Positions 1 to 9,604 of a stretch of 64,000 bases of DNA are shown here, in pieces. The stretch lies in assembly GCA_937864535.1 (NCBI GenBank), contig CALMJS010000012.1, forward strand, positions 1-64,000, read 5' to 3'. The position numbers and the translations under genes were made by a program. The notes below the pieces were generated by a model. The model was not told where the DNA came from. It did not search any database and was given only the letters and a program-made list of their open reading frames with translations. Position 1 is the first letter of the stretch. Every line of letters starts with the position of its first letter. This DNA comes from an uncultured Paracoccaceae bacterium. Its GTDB lineage: Bacteria > Pseudomonadota > Alphaproteobacteria > Rhodobacterales > Rhodobacteraceae.

Positions 1-3000
1 TCGGGGTTCTGGGTACAAACGCCGACCGGGCAGGTGTTCGACTGGCACTGACGCACCATGATACAGCCCATCGCGATCAGGGCAGCCGTACCGATACCGA
101 ATTCTTCGGCACCCAGCATCGCAGCCATGACGATATCGCGGCCCGTCCGCAAACCACCATCGGTCCGCAGCGTGACGCGGTCGCGCAGGTTGTTCATCGA
201 CAGAACCTGATGCGCTTCGGTCAGACCCATTTCCCACGGCAGACCCGCGTATTTGATCGAGGTCGCAGGCGACGCACCGGTGCCGCCGTTGTGGCCAGAG
301 ATCAGGATGATGTCGGCCTTGGCCTTGGCCACGCCCGCAGCGATGGTACCAACGCCCGATGAGGCGACCAGCTTGACCGTGACCTTGCAGCGCGGGTTGA
401 TCTGCTTGAGATCGTAGATCAGCTGGGCCAGATCCTCGATCGAGTAGATGTCGTGGTGCGGCGGCGGTGAAATCAGCGTCACGCCCTTGGTCGAGTGGCG
501 CAGACGTGCGATCAGGTCGGTCACTTTCATGCCCGGCAGCTGACCACCTTCACCCGGCTTGGCCCCTTGGGCGACCTTGATTTCCAGTTCTTCACAGTGG
601 TTCAGGTATTCGGCAGTGACGCCGAAACGACCCGAAGCAACCTGCTTGATCTTGGCCGACGGGTTATCGCCGTTCGGTTCCGGAACAAAGTGCGCCGGAT
701 CCTCGCCACCCTCGCCCGAGTCGGACTTGGCACCGATGCGGTTCATCGCGACGTTCAGCAGTTTATGCGCCTCGGGCGACAGCGCCCCCAGCGACATGCC
801 CGGCGTCACGAAACGCTTGCGGATCGAGGTGATCGATTCCACCTCTTCGATCGGAACCGATTTGCCCATCGGTTTGATGGCCAAGAGGTCACGCAGGTGC
901 AGCGGCGGATTCGACTGCATCGAAGACGAGTACTGCTTCCACAGTTCATAGGACGCACGGTCACAGGCTGCCTGCAGCATGTGCATGGTCTGCGCTTCCC
1001 ATGCGTGCTTTTCCCCGGAACGGCGGGCTTTGTAGAAACCGCCGACCGGCAGAACGTCAACGCCGGACTTCCAGCCCTTGGCGTGTACTTCTTCCAGCTT
1101 GTGCTGGATGCCATGCAGACCGATACCCGAAATGCGGCTGTGCATGCCGGGGAAATATTCGGCGCACATGGCGCGCGACAGACCCACGGCTTCAAAGTTC
1201 AGACCGCCGCGATAGGACGACAGAACCGAAATGCCCATTTTCGACATGATCTTGAGCAGGCCACCGTCAACGGCCTCGCGATACTTGCGCATCGCATCCG
1301 ACAGGGACAGATCCAGCAAACCGCGGTTGATGCGGTCGGAAATGCTGTCCTGAGCCAGATAAGCGTTCACCGTGGTCGCACCGCAGCCGATCAGCACCGC
1401 AAAATAATGCGGGTCGATACATTCCGCCGCACGCACATTGAGCGACGTGAACGTACGCAGCCCTTTGCGGGTCAGCCACGAATGCACTGCCGAGGTCGCA
1501 AGGATCATCGGCATGGCAACGCGATCTTCGCCCTGCTTTTCATCGGTCAGAACCAGATGGCCCGCACCCGAACGCACAGCGTCTTCGGCCTCGGCACGGA
1601 TACGTTCCAGCCCGTCACGCAGCGCGTCCTGACCCGCGCCAACCGGGAAGGTACAGTCGATGATGGTGACGCTGTCGCCGAACTGCTTGACCATCTGCGC
1701 AAACTCGGCGTTTGCAACAAACGGGCTCTCCAGAACCAGAATTTCGGTCTGGCTGCTGCTCTCGTCCAACACGTTCTTGAGGTTGCCAAACCGCGTCTTG
1801 AGCGACATCACGCGGGTTTCGCGCAAAGAGTCGATCGGCGGGTTGGTCACCTGGCTAAAGTTCTGGCGGAAGAAATGCGACAGCGGGCGGTACTGTTTAG
1901 ACAGAACCGCGGCCGGCGTGTCATCGCCCATCGAGGCGATCATTTCCTTGCCGTCTTCGGCCATCGGCGTCAGAACCTGTTCCAGTTCTTCCAGCGTAAA
2001 GCCGGCGGCGATCTGACGCTTGCGCAGCTCGCCCCCCGAGAACATCGCCGTTTCCGGGACGTCGCGCATCATTTCGTTCAGATCGACGACCTTTTCGATC
2101 CAGTCGCCGAACGGCTGGCTCGAGGCTAGACGGTCCTTGATCTGGGTGTCGTGGTAGAGCTTGCCCTCTTTCATATCGACAGCAATCAACTGACCCGGCC
2201 CGAGAGCGCCCTTTTCAACGACGGTCGCTTCGTCGGTCGGAACCATGCCCACTTCGGAACCGGCAATCAGCATGCCGTCGCCGGTGACGACATAGCGCAT
2301 CGGACGCAGACCGTTACGGTCCAGACCACCACAAACCCAGCGACCATCGGTCATCGCCAGAGCGGCGGGGCCATCCCACGGCTCCATCACGGCGTTGCAG
2401 TAGGAATACATATCCTGCCACGCCTTGGGCATATCGACGGCCTGCTTGGACCATGCTTCGGGGACGAGCATCGTCTTGGCCATCGGCGCCGAACGACCAG
2501 CGCGCACCAGCACTTCGAACACAGCGTCCAGCGCACCCGAGTCAGAGGTCGCGGCGGGGATGATCGGCTTGATGTCTTCGGCCATGTCGCCAAAGGTCGA
2601 AGAGGCCATACGGATTTCGTGGCTCTTCATCCAGTTGACGTTGCCCTTGAGCGTGTTGATCTCACCGTTGTGAGCCAACATGCGGAACGGCTGTGCCAGC
2701 TTCCATTCCGGGAAAGTGTTGGTCGAATACCGCTGGTGATAAATCGCAAAGGCGGATTCGAAGCGCACGTCTTCCAGATCGGGGTAGAACACCGATACCT
2801 GTTCGGCCAGCATCATGCCCTTGTAAATGATCGACCGGCAGGACAGCGAGCAGACATAGAGCGTCGGAACCTGAGCGGCCAGCGCAGCCTTTTCGATGCG
2901 GCGACGAATAATATAGAGTTCGCGCTCGAACTGCTCTTCGTCGATGTCCTTGTCACAGCGGATCAGTATCTGTTCGATTTCCGGACGGGTGGCATTTGCC

Positions 3001-3461
3001 TTTTCGCCCAGACATTCGGTGCTGACCGGAACGTGACGCCAGCCATAGATATAGTGACCCATCCGCAGGACTTCGGATTCAACGATCGTCCGGCAACGTT
3101 CCTGGGCGCCAAAATCGGTACGCGGCAGGAATACCTGACCCACAGCGATCCGCTTGTTCATGTCGGGCTCGTGGCCGGTGCGACGGATCTGGTCGTAGAA
3201 GAACGGAACAGGGATCTGCACGTGAATACCTGCGCCGTCGCCGGTCTTGCCGTCGGCGTCAACGGCACCACGGTGCCAAATCGCGCGCAGCGCAGTGATG
3301 CCCTTGTCCACAACGCTCCGCGACGGTTTCCCGTCCAGCGCAACGACCAAGCCAACGCCGCAGGACGAATGTTCGTCATCGTCGCGGTACAGGCTGTTTT
3401 CGGCCATCCACTTGCGTTTGGCCTCTTCGGTAGCGACCCAATGTTCGTCGTAAGTGGTCAT
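1..3461 (-). CDS. gltB: Glutamate synthase (NADPH) large subunit, 3' part beyond window
   Basis: Large subunit of glutamate synthase, which with GltD converts glutamine plus 2-oxoglutarate to two glutamates in the cytoplasm. I translated it by hand because the ORF track omits it. It is open to the window edge, leaving about 1153 codons of a protein that is usually near 1500 residues. The start ATG is followed by a short propeptide, then the class II amidotransferase nucleophile in SSCGVG at Cys34. The central domain and the start of the FMN-binding synthase domain follow, including [13 protein letters not shown] and, near the edge, [10 protein letters not shown], part of the 3Fe-4S cluster region. 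The ATG overlaps the stop of the upstream gene as ATGA, so translation is probably coupled. Identification is secure; only the C-terminus is missing. Confidence 0.97.
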   Translation of the reverse strand, partial: MTTYDEHWVATEEAKRKWMAENSLYRDDDEHSSCGVGLVVALDGKPSRSVVDKGITALRAIWHRGAVDADGKTGDGAGIHVQIPVPFFYDQIRRTGHEPDMNKRIAVGQVFLPRTDFGAQERCRTIVESEVLRMGHYIYGWRHVPVSTECLGEKANATRPEIEQILIRCDKDIDEEQFERELYIIRRRIEKAALAAQVPTLYVCSLSCRSIIYKGMMLAEQVSVFYPDLEDVRFESAFAIYHQRYSTNTFPEWKLAQPFRMLAHNGEINTLKGNVNWMKSHEIRMASSTFGDMAEDIKPIIPAATSDSGALDAVFEVLVRAGRSAPMAKTMLVPEAWSKQAVDMPKAWQDMYSYCNAVMEPWDGPAALAMTDGRWVCGGLDRNGLRPMRYVVTGDGMLIAGSEVGMVPTDEATVVEKGALGPGQLIAVDMKEGKLYHDTQIKDRLASSQPFGDWIEKVVDLNEMMRDVPETAMFSGGELRKRQIAAGFTLEELEQVLTPMAEDGKEMIASMGDDTPAAVLSKQYRPLSHFFRQNFSQVTNPPIDSLRETRVMSLKTRFGNLKNVLDESSSQTEILVLESPFVANAEFAQMVKQFGDSVTIIDCTFPVGAGQDALRDGLERIRAEAEDAVRSGAGHLVLTDEKQGEDRVAMPMILATSAVHSWLTRKGLRTFTSLNVRAAECIDPHYFAVLIGCGATTVNAYLAQDSISDRINRGLLDLSLSDAMRKYREAVDGGLLKIMSKMGISVLSSYRGGLNFEAVGLSRAMCAEYFPGMHSRISGIGLHGIQHKLEEVHAKGWKSGVDVLPVGGFYKARRSGEKHAWEAQTMHMLQAACDRASYELWKQYSSSMQSNPPLHLRDLLAIKPMGKSVPIEEVESITSIRKRFVTPGMSLGALSPEAHKLLNVAMNRIGAKSDSGEGGEDPAHFVPEPNGDNPSAKIKQVASGRFGVTAEYLNHCEELEIKVAQGAKPGEGGQLPGMKVTDLIARLRHSTKGVTLISPPPHHDIYSIEDLAQLIYDLKQINPRCKVTVKLVASSGVGTIAAGVAKAKADIILISGHNGGTGASPATSIKYAGLPWEMGLTEAHQVLSMNNLRDRVTLRTDGGLRTGRDIVMAAMLGAEEFGIGTAALIAMGCIMVRQCQSNTCPVGVCTQNP

Positions 3462-4183
3462 GAGGCATCTCCTTTAACCTTGGGATGGACGGGGGCGCGG
3501 GACATAACCGCGTCACAGCCATACTGGGGATTGACGGTCAGGAATCCGGGTTCCCCCGGAAAAGCGAAGTCCACCGGCGTATCGTCGGCGTCATAGGTCT
3601 CTTCATCCGTTTTGATGGTGCTGGTTCCGGGCAGGAAACGGCCCCATTCACGGCTGATAAATTCGTTGCCAGCAGAGCGCCACATCTCGGCGCCTTCGGC
3701 GTCATAGGCGATCATGGAAAATTCGGTCTGATCCAAGGTAACACCGTCGATCACGACGGTTTTTCCGGTCAGGCTGTCCTGTCCCACGAACCGCATCATC
3801 CCCGCCTGAGGCGAGTCTGTGCGGAAATCGAAACTGTCATGCGCCATCGCCAGCAATTCGGTCAGCGAGGCAGGATCGGCCGGATCCGCCATCAGGGATT
3901 CGGAGATCCCTCTGGCAATGCTCAGGCTCTCGATCCACTGCGTTTCCGCGTCGATGACCCCGGCATAGACCATGCCGTCCGGCGTATAGGACACAGTGCG
4001 CTGCCAACCGGTCGGATCGGCGGCGCAGGTAAAATAATGCTGCACTTCGCAGCTACGGATTTGCACCGTAACCTTGGCGGTACAGCCTTCGGGCAGGGTG
4101 ACCTGCTGAGCAGCAGCCGGCATGCCATATCCGGCGGCAAAAGCCACCGAACACAGGCACATCAGACGGCTCCGCAGGATCAT
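3458..4183 (-). CDS. Exported protein of unknown function inside the glt operon
   Basis: 241 residues, not recognised. The N-terminus [20 protein letters not shown] looks like a Sec signal peptide with likely cleavage after PAAA near residue 25. The mature part carries cysteines in EGCTAK, RSCEV, FTCAA and YGCDAV, which could form disulfides, so a periplasmic location is likely. An SD-like GGGAACAAG precedes the ATG. It lies 9 nt after gltD and overlaps the gltB start by 4 nt (ATGA), so it is co-transcribed with both glutamate synthase subunits. Nothing in the sequence ties a periplasmic protein to this cytoplasmic enzyme. I infer either a passenger or an unrecognised role linked to nitrogen supply. 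Confidence 0.85.
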   Translation of the reverse strand: MILRSRLMCLCSVAFAAGYGMPAAAQQVTLPEGCTAKVTVQIRSCEVQHYFTCAADPTGWQRTVSYTPDGMVYAGVIDAETQWIESLSIARGISESLMADPADPASLTELLAMAHDSFDFRTDSPQAGMMRFVGQDSLTGKTVVIDGVTLDQTEFSMIAYDAEGAEMWRSAGNEFISREWGRFLPGTSTIKTDEETYDADDTPVDFAFPGEPGFLTVNPQYGCDAVMSRAPVHPKVKGDAS

Positions 4184-4192
4184 CTTGTTCCC

Positions 4193-5626
4193 TTACTCGG
4201 CTGCGACGCTGGCAGCCTGATTGAACTGGCCCAAGATCGCCTGAGCGGCCTCGCGGCCGTCACGGATCGCCCAGACCACCAACGAGGCACCGCGCACGAT
4301 GTCGCCAGCGGCGTAAACGCCCGGCAGGCTGGTCTTGCCGGTGCCGAACTCGGCCTTGACGGTGCCCCAACGGGTGACGTCCAGACCATCGGTGCCCCAG
4401 AGTTTCGGCAGGTCTTCGGGCTCAAAACCCAGCGCCTTGATCACGAGGTCGGCCTTTTCGACGTAGTCGGCACCCTCGATCACTTCGGGCGAACGGCGGC
4501 CGGACGCATCGGGTGCACCCAGACGCATTTTCTGCACCTGAACGCCGTTGACCGGATTGCCCTCAAAGCCCTTGGGCGCGGCGAGCCAGACGAACTCGAC
4601 GCCTTCTTCCTCGGCGTTCTGGGTTTCGCGCTGCGAACCGGGCATGTTGGCGCGGTCACGACGGTACAAACACTTGACCGAGCTGGCGCGCTGACGAATG
4701 GCGGTCCGCACGCAGTCCATCGCCGTGTCGCCGCCGCCGATCACGACGACCGACTTGCCTTCGGCGTTCAATTCGCCCGAATCGTATTCCGGAACGGCAT
4801 CGCCAAAGTTTTTGCGGTTCGATGCGGTCAGATAGTCGAGCGCACGGACAATACCGGTCGCATCTGCGCCCGGATCACGCAGGTCGCGCGATTTGTACAC
4901 ACCCGTCGCGATCAGTACCGCGTCATGCTTCGCCTTCAAATCCGCAAAGGAAATGGTGACGCCCACGTCGCAGTTGTGCACGAATTCAACGCCGCTGGAC
5001 TTCAGCAGATCATAGCGACGCATCACGACATCCTTTTCCAGCTTGAAGCCGGGGATGCCGTAGGTCAGCAGACCGCCAGCGCGGTCATAACGGTCATAGA
5101 CCGTGACCTGAACGCCAGCGCGACGCAGCATGTCAGCCGCAGCCAGACCCGCCGGACCAGCACCGATGATGCCAACCGATTCCTTGCGCTCGGTGTGCGG
5201 CTTGATGGCCTGAACCCAGCCTTCTTCCCATGCGGTGTCGGTGATGAATTTCTCGACCGAACCGATCGTCACAGTGCCGTGGCCGGACTGTTCGATCACA
5301 CAGTTGCCTTCACACAGACGGTCCTGCGGGCAGATGCGGCCACAGATTTCCGGGAATGTGTTGGTGGCCTGACTGATCTGATAGGCCTCTTCCAGACGGC
5401 CAGCGGCGGTCATGCGCAGCCAGTCAGGGATGTTATTGTGCAGCGGGCAGTGCGCCTGACAGTACGGAACACCGCACTGGCTGCAACGGCTCGCCTGTTC
5501 CTCAGCCTTGGCGGCGGCGAACTCGGCATAAATCTCGTTAAAGTCCTGACGACGGTCATCAGCCGACCGCTTGGTGGGCATGTCGCGGCCAACCGTCACG
5601 AACTTGAGCATCTTTTCAGTAGCCAC
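4193..5626 (-). CDS. gltD: Glutamate synthase small subunit (NADPH, FAD, Fe-S)
   Basis: 477 residues, the usual length for GltD, which passes electrons from NADPH to GltB. Near the N-terminus it has the cysteine cluster CSQCGVPYCQAHCP for Fe-S binding. The FAD Rossmann motif GAGPAGLAAADM is near residue 150 and the NADPH-site motif GGGDTAMDC near residue 295. A C-terminal GVYAAGD segment is typical of this flavoprotein family. The start is a GTG (VATEKMLKF) preceded by GGAGG at 7 nt spacing. An internal ATG five codons on is the alternative. It is the first gene of the gltD-unknown-gltB operon, and an unusual inverted-repeat region lies just upstream. Confidence 0.97.
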   Translation of the reverse strand: MATEKMLKFVTVGRDMPTKRSADDRRQDFNEIYAEFAAAKAEEQASRCSQCGVPYCQAHCPLHNNIPDWLRMTAAGRLEEAYQISQATNTFPEICGRICPQDRLCEGNCVIEQSGHGTVTIGSVEKFITDTAWEEGWVQAIKPHTERKESVGIIGAGPAGLAAADMLRRAGVQVTVYDRYDRAGGLLTYGIPGFKLEKDVVMRRYDLLKSSGVEFVHNCDVGVTISFADLKAKHDAVLIATGVYKSRDLRDPGADATGIVRALDYLTASNRKNFGDAVPEYDSGELNAEGKSVVVIGGGDTAMDCVRTAIRQRASSVKCLYRRDRANMPGSQRETQNAEEEGVEFVWLAAPKGFEGNPVNGVQVQKMRLGAPDASGRRSPEVIEGADYVEKADLVIKALGFEPEDLPKLWGTDGLDVTRWGTVKAEFGTGKTSLPGVYAAGDIVRGASLVVWAIRDGREAAQAILGQFNQAASVAAE

Positions 5627-5686
5627 AGGCCATCCTCCGCAAAGTCTTCGGAGCGCCTGAATAAAACCATCCGCCGGAAAAGAAAA

Positions 5687-5766
5687 GTCAGCACAACTGA
5701 CCTAAATGGGAGGATTTTGGGGTCTTGGGAAATTATTTCCTCCAAAACCCGAAAAACTAGGTCAGT
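5687..5766 (-). promoter_or_regulatory. Nested inverted repeats upstream of gltD
   Basis: The 170-nt gap between the uppP stop and the gltD start contains ACTGACCTA (5696-5704) and its exact reverse complement TAGGTCAGT (5758-5766). A shorter dyad GTCAG-N5-CTGAC (5687-5701) shares the first arm. Between the long arms, TTTTGG and CCAAAA form an inner pair. Repeated GTCAG-type half-sites before an operon's first gene suggest an operator array for glutamate synthase control. A terminator for uppP is less likely because no T-run follows. The binding protein is unknown. Confidence 0.45.
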
Positions 5767-5796
5767 ATGTGTTACTTAAATGCCAAAAATTGCGTC

Positions 5797-6594
5797 TTAG
5801 GCCATTAGTCCTGCCGCAGAAAGCGCCAACAGGCCACCGCCAAAGATGATTCGATAAATCGCAAAGGCTGTAAATTTGTTGGAGCGAATAAAGCCGAGCA
5901 GCCATTTGACCGACACAAAGGCAGTCACCATCGAAACGACAAACGCGATTCCCAGCCCGGTCCAATCCTCTGCCACAGCGGTCGAGTCGGTAAACTGCTT
6001 GAGCAATTCATAGGCGCTAGCAGCGTACATCGTCGGAATGCCGACCAGAAACGCGAACTCGGTCGCTGCGGGGCGGTTCGACGTACCGAGCAACATCGCC
6101 ACAAAAATCGTGGTCCCAGACCGCGACAGGCCCGGAAAAATCCCGGCGACGATCTGCGCAATCCCGACGGCGATCGCCACCATCATCGTGATTTGCGCGG
6201 CATCCGGTTTACGTTCGGCCAGTTTTTCAGCGGCAATCATCCAGAACCCGCCCAGAACCAAGGCCCAAGCCACCGGCTGCACGGTTTCCGGCAATTCAAA
6301 GCCCAGCTTTTTGACGACCAGCCCCAAAACCGAGGTGATCAGAAACGCCACCGTGAGTTTGACCAGATAGTCGCGGTTTTCAGCGTCCCGCCAACCGCTC
6401 ACGAGACCGACAATCCGCTGCCAGTAGATCAGCGTTACCGCCAAAATCGCGCCGGCCTGAATCACGATGTTGTACATATCTGACCGCGCGCCCAGCCAAT
6501 GCTGCGCGAGCAGCAAATGGCCAGTGCTGGAAATCGGCAGAAATTCGGTCACACCCTCGATCACGCCGAGGATGACGTCGTTCAGATAGCTCAT
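5797..6594 (-). CDS. uppP: Undecaprenyl-diphosphate phosphatase
   Basis: 265 residues, a normal length for the UppP/BacA family. These integral membrane enzymes dephosphorylate undecaprenyl pyrophosphate so that the lipid carrier can be reused for peptidoglycan and surface-polysaccharide synthesis. Both family motifs are present: EGVTEFLPISSTGH near residue 15, with the catalytic glutamate, and PGLSRSGTTI near residue 155. The rest is a series of hydrophobic segments. The gene reads toward gltD and lies 43 nt downstream of the NDUFA9-like gene, so the two may be co-transcribed. Confidence 0.97.
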   Translation of the reverse strand: MSYLNDVILGVIEGVTEFLPISSTGHLLLAQHWLGARSDMYNIVIQAGAILAVTLIYWQRIVGLVSGWRDAENRDYLVKLTVAFLITSVLGLVVKKLGFELPETVQPVAWALVLGGFWMIAAEKLAERKPDAAQITMMVAIAVGIAQIVAGIFPGLSRSGTTIFVAMLLGTSNRPAATEFAFLVGIPTMYAASAYELLKQFTDSTAVAEDWTGLGIAFVVSMVTAFVSVKWLLGFIRSNKFTAFAIYRIIFGGGLLALSAAGLMA

Positions 6595-6637
6595 ATCAAA
6601 ATCTTCTTCTCAATAGGCCTGAACGACGCGGAACCGA

Positions 6638-7621
6638 TCAGGCGTTCTTCAAATTCTTTGCAGACTTCTTGATTGCATCGTACTGACCCGACGGGCGGAA
6701 TCGCCAGAGGTAATCGGGCAGAACGGCCTCCAAATCGGTCGGAACGATGCCCAAATCAGCAAAACCGCGGGCTTGTGCCGATACGACGTTATCTTTGCTC
6801 AGGTTCTTGACCTGATCAGTGGTCACCGGGGCCTTAACGATCCCGAGGCTCAGCGACTGAACAGCGCCAAGCACGCCAGCGACGATCTTGGCGATACCAA
6901 ACGGCAGATTGATCACCAGACGGCGGCGATCAATCACACGCAGCATTTGCGCCATCAGATCACGGAATGTCGCAACATCGGGCCCGCCCAATTCGTAGAT
7001 GCCGGCAGCGGCCCGACCGGTTGCGGCGACGACAGCGGCCTGCGCCACGTCATCGACCCAGACCGGCTGGAATTTGGTATCCGCACCGACAATCGGCAGA
7101 ACCGGGCCAAACCGCGTCATGCCGGCGAATTTGTTAAAGAACTGGTCCTCGCTGCCAAAGATTACCGAAGGCCGCAGAATCACAGCGGACGGAAACGCCG
7201 CGAGCACAGCAGCCTCGCCCTCACCCTTGGTCCGGGCATAATCGCTGTCCGAAGATGCATCGGCCCCGATCGCGGAAATCTGCACCAACTGCGAGACACC
7301 CTGCGCAGCAGCGATGCGGGCAATGCGGGCTGCGCCATCTGCCTGAACCGATTCAAAGGTGTTAGGCCCTTTGGGCGCCAGAATACCGACGCAGTTTACC
7401 ACGGCATCGGCCCCATCCATAACCGCAGCAACGCTCGCATCGTCGCGGATATTGCAGAACACAGGCTCTACCTGACCGACAACACCGTAAGGCTTGACGA
7501 AAAGTGCCTCGTTCGGATTGCGGACCGCCACACGAACGCGCCAGCCCTCTTTGGCCATGCGACGCGCAATATAACGACCGACAAACCCTGAACCGCCGTA
7601 GATGGTGACTAGCTTAGACAT
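6638..7621 (-). CDS. Complex I NDUFA9-type NAD(P)-binding protein
   Basis: 327 residues, an atypical short-chain dehydrogenase/reductase fold. It begins with the dinucleotide-binding motif YGGSGFVGRYIARRM. The later signals GVSQLVQISAIGAD and YARTKGEGEAAV carry the tyrosine/lysine pair. The family is called complex I NDUFA9 subunit family because the mitochondrial homologue is an accessory subunit of NADH dehydrogenase. In alphaproteobacteria it is usually encoded away from the nuo operon, as here. Its exact reaction is not established. It starts with ATG opposite the tRNA-Leu gene and probably has its own promoter in that gap. Confidence 0.88.
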   Translation of the reverse strand: MSKLVTIYGGSGFVGRYIARRMAKEGWRVRVAVRNPNEALFVKPYGVVGQVEPVFCNIRDDASVAAVMDGADAVVNCVGILAPKGPNTFESVQADGAARIARIAAAQGVSQLVQISAIGADASSDSDYARTKGEGEAAVLAAFPSAVILRPSVIFGSEDQFFNKFAGMTRFGPVLPIVGADTKFQPVWVDDVAQAAVVAATGRAAAGIYELGGPDVATFRDLMAQMLRVIDRRRLVINLPFGIAKIVAGVLGAVQSLSLGIVKAPVTTDQVKNLSKDNVVSAQARGFADLGIVPTDLEAVLPDYLWRFRPSGQYDAIKKSAKNLKNA

Positions 7622-7729
7622 GGGGCGCCTCTTTTCTTAACTTGGCCACGGTTTACCCCTCGGACCCCTTGCAGACAAGGCGCAAAGCAAGATGGTTTTT
7701 AGGTTTTGAAAAAAGTTGCATTTTTCCCG

Positions 7730-7758
7730 TTGACACCCCCCGCGCTCACATCTAGAAG
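7730..7758 (+). promoter_or_regulatory. Sigma-70 type promoter of tRNA-Leu
   Basis: TTGACA at 7730-7735 and TAGAAG at 7753-7758 are separated by exactly 17 nt. The mature tRNA begins 17 nt after the -10 box, as expected for a stable-RNA promoter with a short 5' leader. Confidence 0.8.
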
Positions 7759-7775
7759 CCCGCTCACACCATCTG

Positions 7776-7862
7776 GCCCAGATGGCGGAATTGGTAGACG
7801 CGCTGGTTTCAGGTACCAGTGGCTTAACGGCCGTGGAGGTTCGAGTCCTCTTCTGGGCACCA
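7776..7862 (+). tRNA. tRNA-Leu (anticodon CAG)
   Basis: An 87-nt cloverleaf. Acceptor arm GCCCAGA pairs with TCTGGGC, followed by discriminator A and an encoded CCA. The D-loop contains TTGGTAGACGC. The anticodon stem CTGGT/ACCAG closes the loop TTCAGGT, giving anticodon CAG for CUG codons. A long variable arm (TGGCTTAACGGCCGT) marks a class II tRNA, and the T-loop is GGTTCGAGTCC. It has its own promoter upstream and a terminator hairpin downstream. No integrase or duplicated 3' end is nearby, so it does not look like an occupied phage attachment site. Confidence 0.98.
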
Positions 7863-7880
7863 AATTTCCCAGCAATGGGA

Positions 7881-7918
7881 AAGCGTTAGCAGGCTCCTTC
7901 GGGAGCCTGTTCGCTTTT
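7881..7918 (+). terminator. Rho-independent terminator of tRNA-Leu
   Basis: CAGGCTCC and GGAGCCTG form a GC-rich stem around a TTCG-type loop. It is extended by AAGCG/CGCTT and followed by TTTT. It sits 19 nt after the tRNA CCA. Confidence 0.8.
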
Positions 7919-8024
7919 GTGGGTCCCGGTCTCCGTCAGATTGAACTGCACGGGCCGACCAACGGTCTGTTGCGAAACGGTCGCCCGTCCACTATCCCCT
8001 TGAGCAAGCGTAAAAGAGGCTGAA

Positions 8025-8636
8025 ATGGCAAATTTCCTTTACAAAAATGATCTGCCAGCCGGGGTCGATTTGGGGTCAATCGTCGCCATTGATTGCGAAA
8101 CCATGGGCCTCAATCCGCATCGGGATCGCCTGTGCCTGATCCAGATGTCGGGCGGCGACGGCAATTGCCATATCGTTCAGGTCGATCTGGGCCAAACCGA
8201 GGCCCCGAATCTGTGCAAGATGCTGACCGACCCCAAGGTCCTAAAGCTGTTCCACTTTGGCCGATTTGACATTGCCGCGCTCTACAATGCCTTTGGTGCC
8301 CTAGCCGCACCGGTCTACTGCACCAAGATCGCATCGAAAATGGTACGAACCTTTACGGATCGTCACGGGCTAAAATACCTGCTGCAGGAAATGGTGGGCG
8401 TCGATATTTCCAAACAACAACAGCAATCGGACTGGGGTGCACAGACCTTGACCGATGCCCAGTTGGACTATGCGGCCTCTGATGTGTTGTACCTGCACCG
8501 GCTAAAGGTCGAATTGGACAAACGACTCGCCAGAGAAGGTCGCGCGGAATTGGCGCAGTCCTGTTTTGATTTTCTGCCCACCCGGGCACGGCTGGACCTC
8601 TTGGGGTGGATCACGCCCGATATATTCGAGCATTAA
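8025..8636 (+). CDS. rnd: Ribonuclease D-type 3'-5' exonuclease (catalytic domain only)
   Basis: 203 residues with the DEDDy exonuclease motifs in order: DCETMGL near residue 25 (Asp/Glu pair), FHFGRFDIAAL near 78, and YAASDVLYLHRL near 150 (Tyr and final Asp). Enterobacterial RNase D is about 375 residues and adds HRDC domains, whereas this protein ends right after the exonuclease domain. The family trims the 3' ends of tRNA and other small RNAs, fitting its place after a tRNA gene. The SD AGAGG precedes the ATG. The stop codon overlaps the start of kdsD by one base. A weak TTGCGA-N17-TATCCC promoter lies about 25 nt upstream. Confidence 0.88.
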   Translation: MANFLYKNDLPAGVDLGSIVAIDCETMGLNPHRDRLCLIQMSGGDGNCHIVQVDLGQTEAPNLCKMLTDPKVLKLFHFGRFDIAALYNAFGALAAPVYCTKIASKMVRTFTDRHGLKYLLQEMVGVDISKQQQQSDWGAQTLTDAQLDYAASDVLYLHRLKVELDKRLAREGRAELAQSCFDFLPTRARLDLLGWITPDIFEH

Positions 8637-9601
8637 TGATGGACAGATCCCGCTTTATCGCCACCGCCCGCCGCGTCGTGACCGAAGAATCCGCAGCACT
8701 CTCCACGCTGGCACAGACGCTGGGGGACGATCTGGCCGCCGCCGCGCAGGCCATTCTCGAGGCGCCGGGCCGGGTGATCGTATCAGGCATGGGAAAATCG
8801 GGGCATATCGGGCGCAAGATCGCCGCGACTCTGTCCAGCACCGGAACACCCGCCCATTTTGTACACCCCGCCGAGGCATCGCACGGCGATTTGGGGATGA
8901 TCTCCAAGGGTGACGTGGTGCTGATTCTGTCCAATTCCGGCGAAACCCCCGAATTGGCCGACCTGATCGCGCACACGCGCCGCTTTGGCATAACGATGAT
9001 TGGCGTCGCGTCACGCCCCGACAGCACCCTGATGCAGCAGGCCGATGTCCGATTGGTCCTGCCACAGCTGGGCGAGGCCTGTGGTCATGGCGTTGTGCCG
9101 ACCCTGTCAACCTCGATGACTCTGGCACTTGGCGACGCGTTAGCGGTAGGCCTGATGGAGCATCGCGACTTTGGCGCCGAGCATTTCCGGCAGTTCCATC
9201 CGGGCGGCAAACTGGGCGCGCGCCTGTCCAAGGTCCGCGACCTGATGCACGCTGGAGAATCGCTACCTCTGACGACCGTGACCAGCCCGATGTCTGAATG
9301 CCTGCTGACCATCAGCCAAAAAGGCTTCGGTGTCGTCGGCGTCACCGAGGACGATGAACTGGTCGGGATCATCACGGATGGCGACCTGCGTCGTCATATG
9401 GATGGCCTACTGGATCGAACCGCCGGCGAGGTGATGACCAAGGCACCGCGGACCATCGGTCCCGACGCGCTGGCCGCCGAAGCCGTCGCGGTGATGAACG
9501 ACAAGAAAATCACCTGCCTGTTTGTGGTCGATCCCAAGGGATCACAACATGCCGTCGGCATTCTGCATATCCATGACTGCCTGCGGGCCGGGGTGGTCTA
9601 G
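8636..9601 (+). CDS. kdsD: D-arabinose 5-phosphate isomerase (KpsF/GutQ family)
   Basis: About 321 residues. Converts ribulose 5-phosphate to arabinose 5-phosphate, the first committed step toward Kdo of LPS. An N-terminal SIS domain carries GMGKSGHIGRKIAATL near residue 50 and HPAEASHGDLGMI near 80. Two C-terminal CBS motifs follow, the second including DELVGIITDGDLRRH. I chose the ATG at 8636, which overlaps the preceding TAA; a second ATG follows immediately at 8639. The longer ORF start at 8606 lies inside rnd and is unlikely. It heads the kdsD-lptC-lptA-lptB run, and kdsB is also in this window at 21.3-22.1 kb. Confidence 0.95.
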   Translation: MMDRSRFIATARRVVTEESAALSTLAQTLGDDLAAAAQAILEAPGRVIVSGMGKSGHIGRKIAATLSSTGTPAHFVHPAEASHGDLGMISKGDVVLILSNSGETPELADLIAHTRRFGITMIGVASRPDSTLMQQADVRLVLPQLGEACGHGVVPTLSTSMTLALGDALAVGLMEHRDFGAEHFRQFHPGGKLGARLSKVRDLMHAGESLPLTTVTSPMSECLLTISQKGFGVVGVTEDDELVGIITDGDLRRHMDGLLDRTAGEVMTKAPRTIGPDALAAEAVAVMNDKKITCLFVVDPKGSQHAVGILHIHDCLRAGVV

Positions 9602-9604
9602 ATC

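Noticed and set aside
495-2129. 544-codon plus-strand ORF opposite gltB
   Set aside because: gltB is intact on the minus strand with all conserved motifs; the plus ORF is a shadow.
3485-5779. 764-codon plus-strand ORF opposite gltD and the neighbouring gene
   Set aside because: Its protein is low in family-like motifs and rich in Arg/His as expected for the antisense of GC-biased codons. gltD and the exported protein explain the same DNA on the other strand.
7776-7862. tRNA-Leu as an integration site for a mobile element
   Set aside because: No integrase, no repeated 3' tRNA fragment and no foreign-looking genes follow.
7706-8023. 105-codon ORF spanning tRNA-Leu
   Set aside because: The DNA is a tRNA gene with promoter and terminator; the ORF is a by-product.
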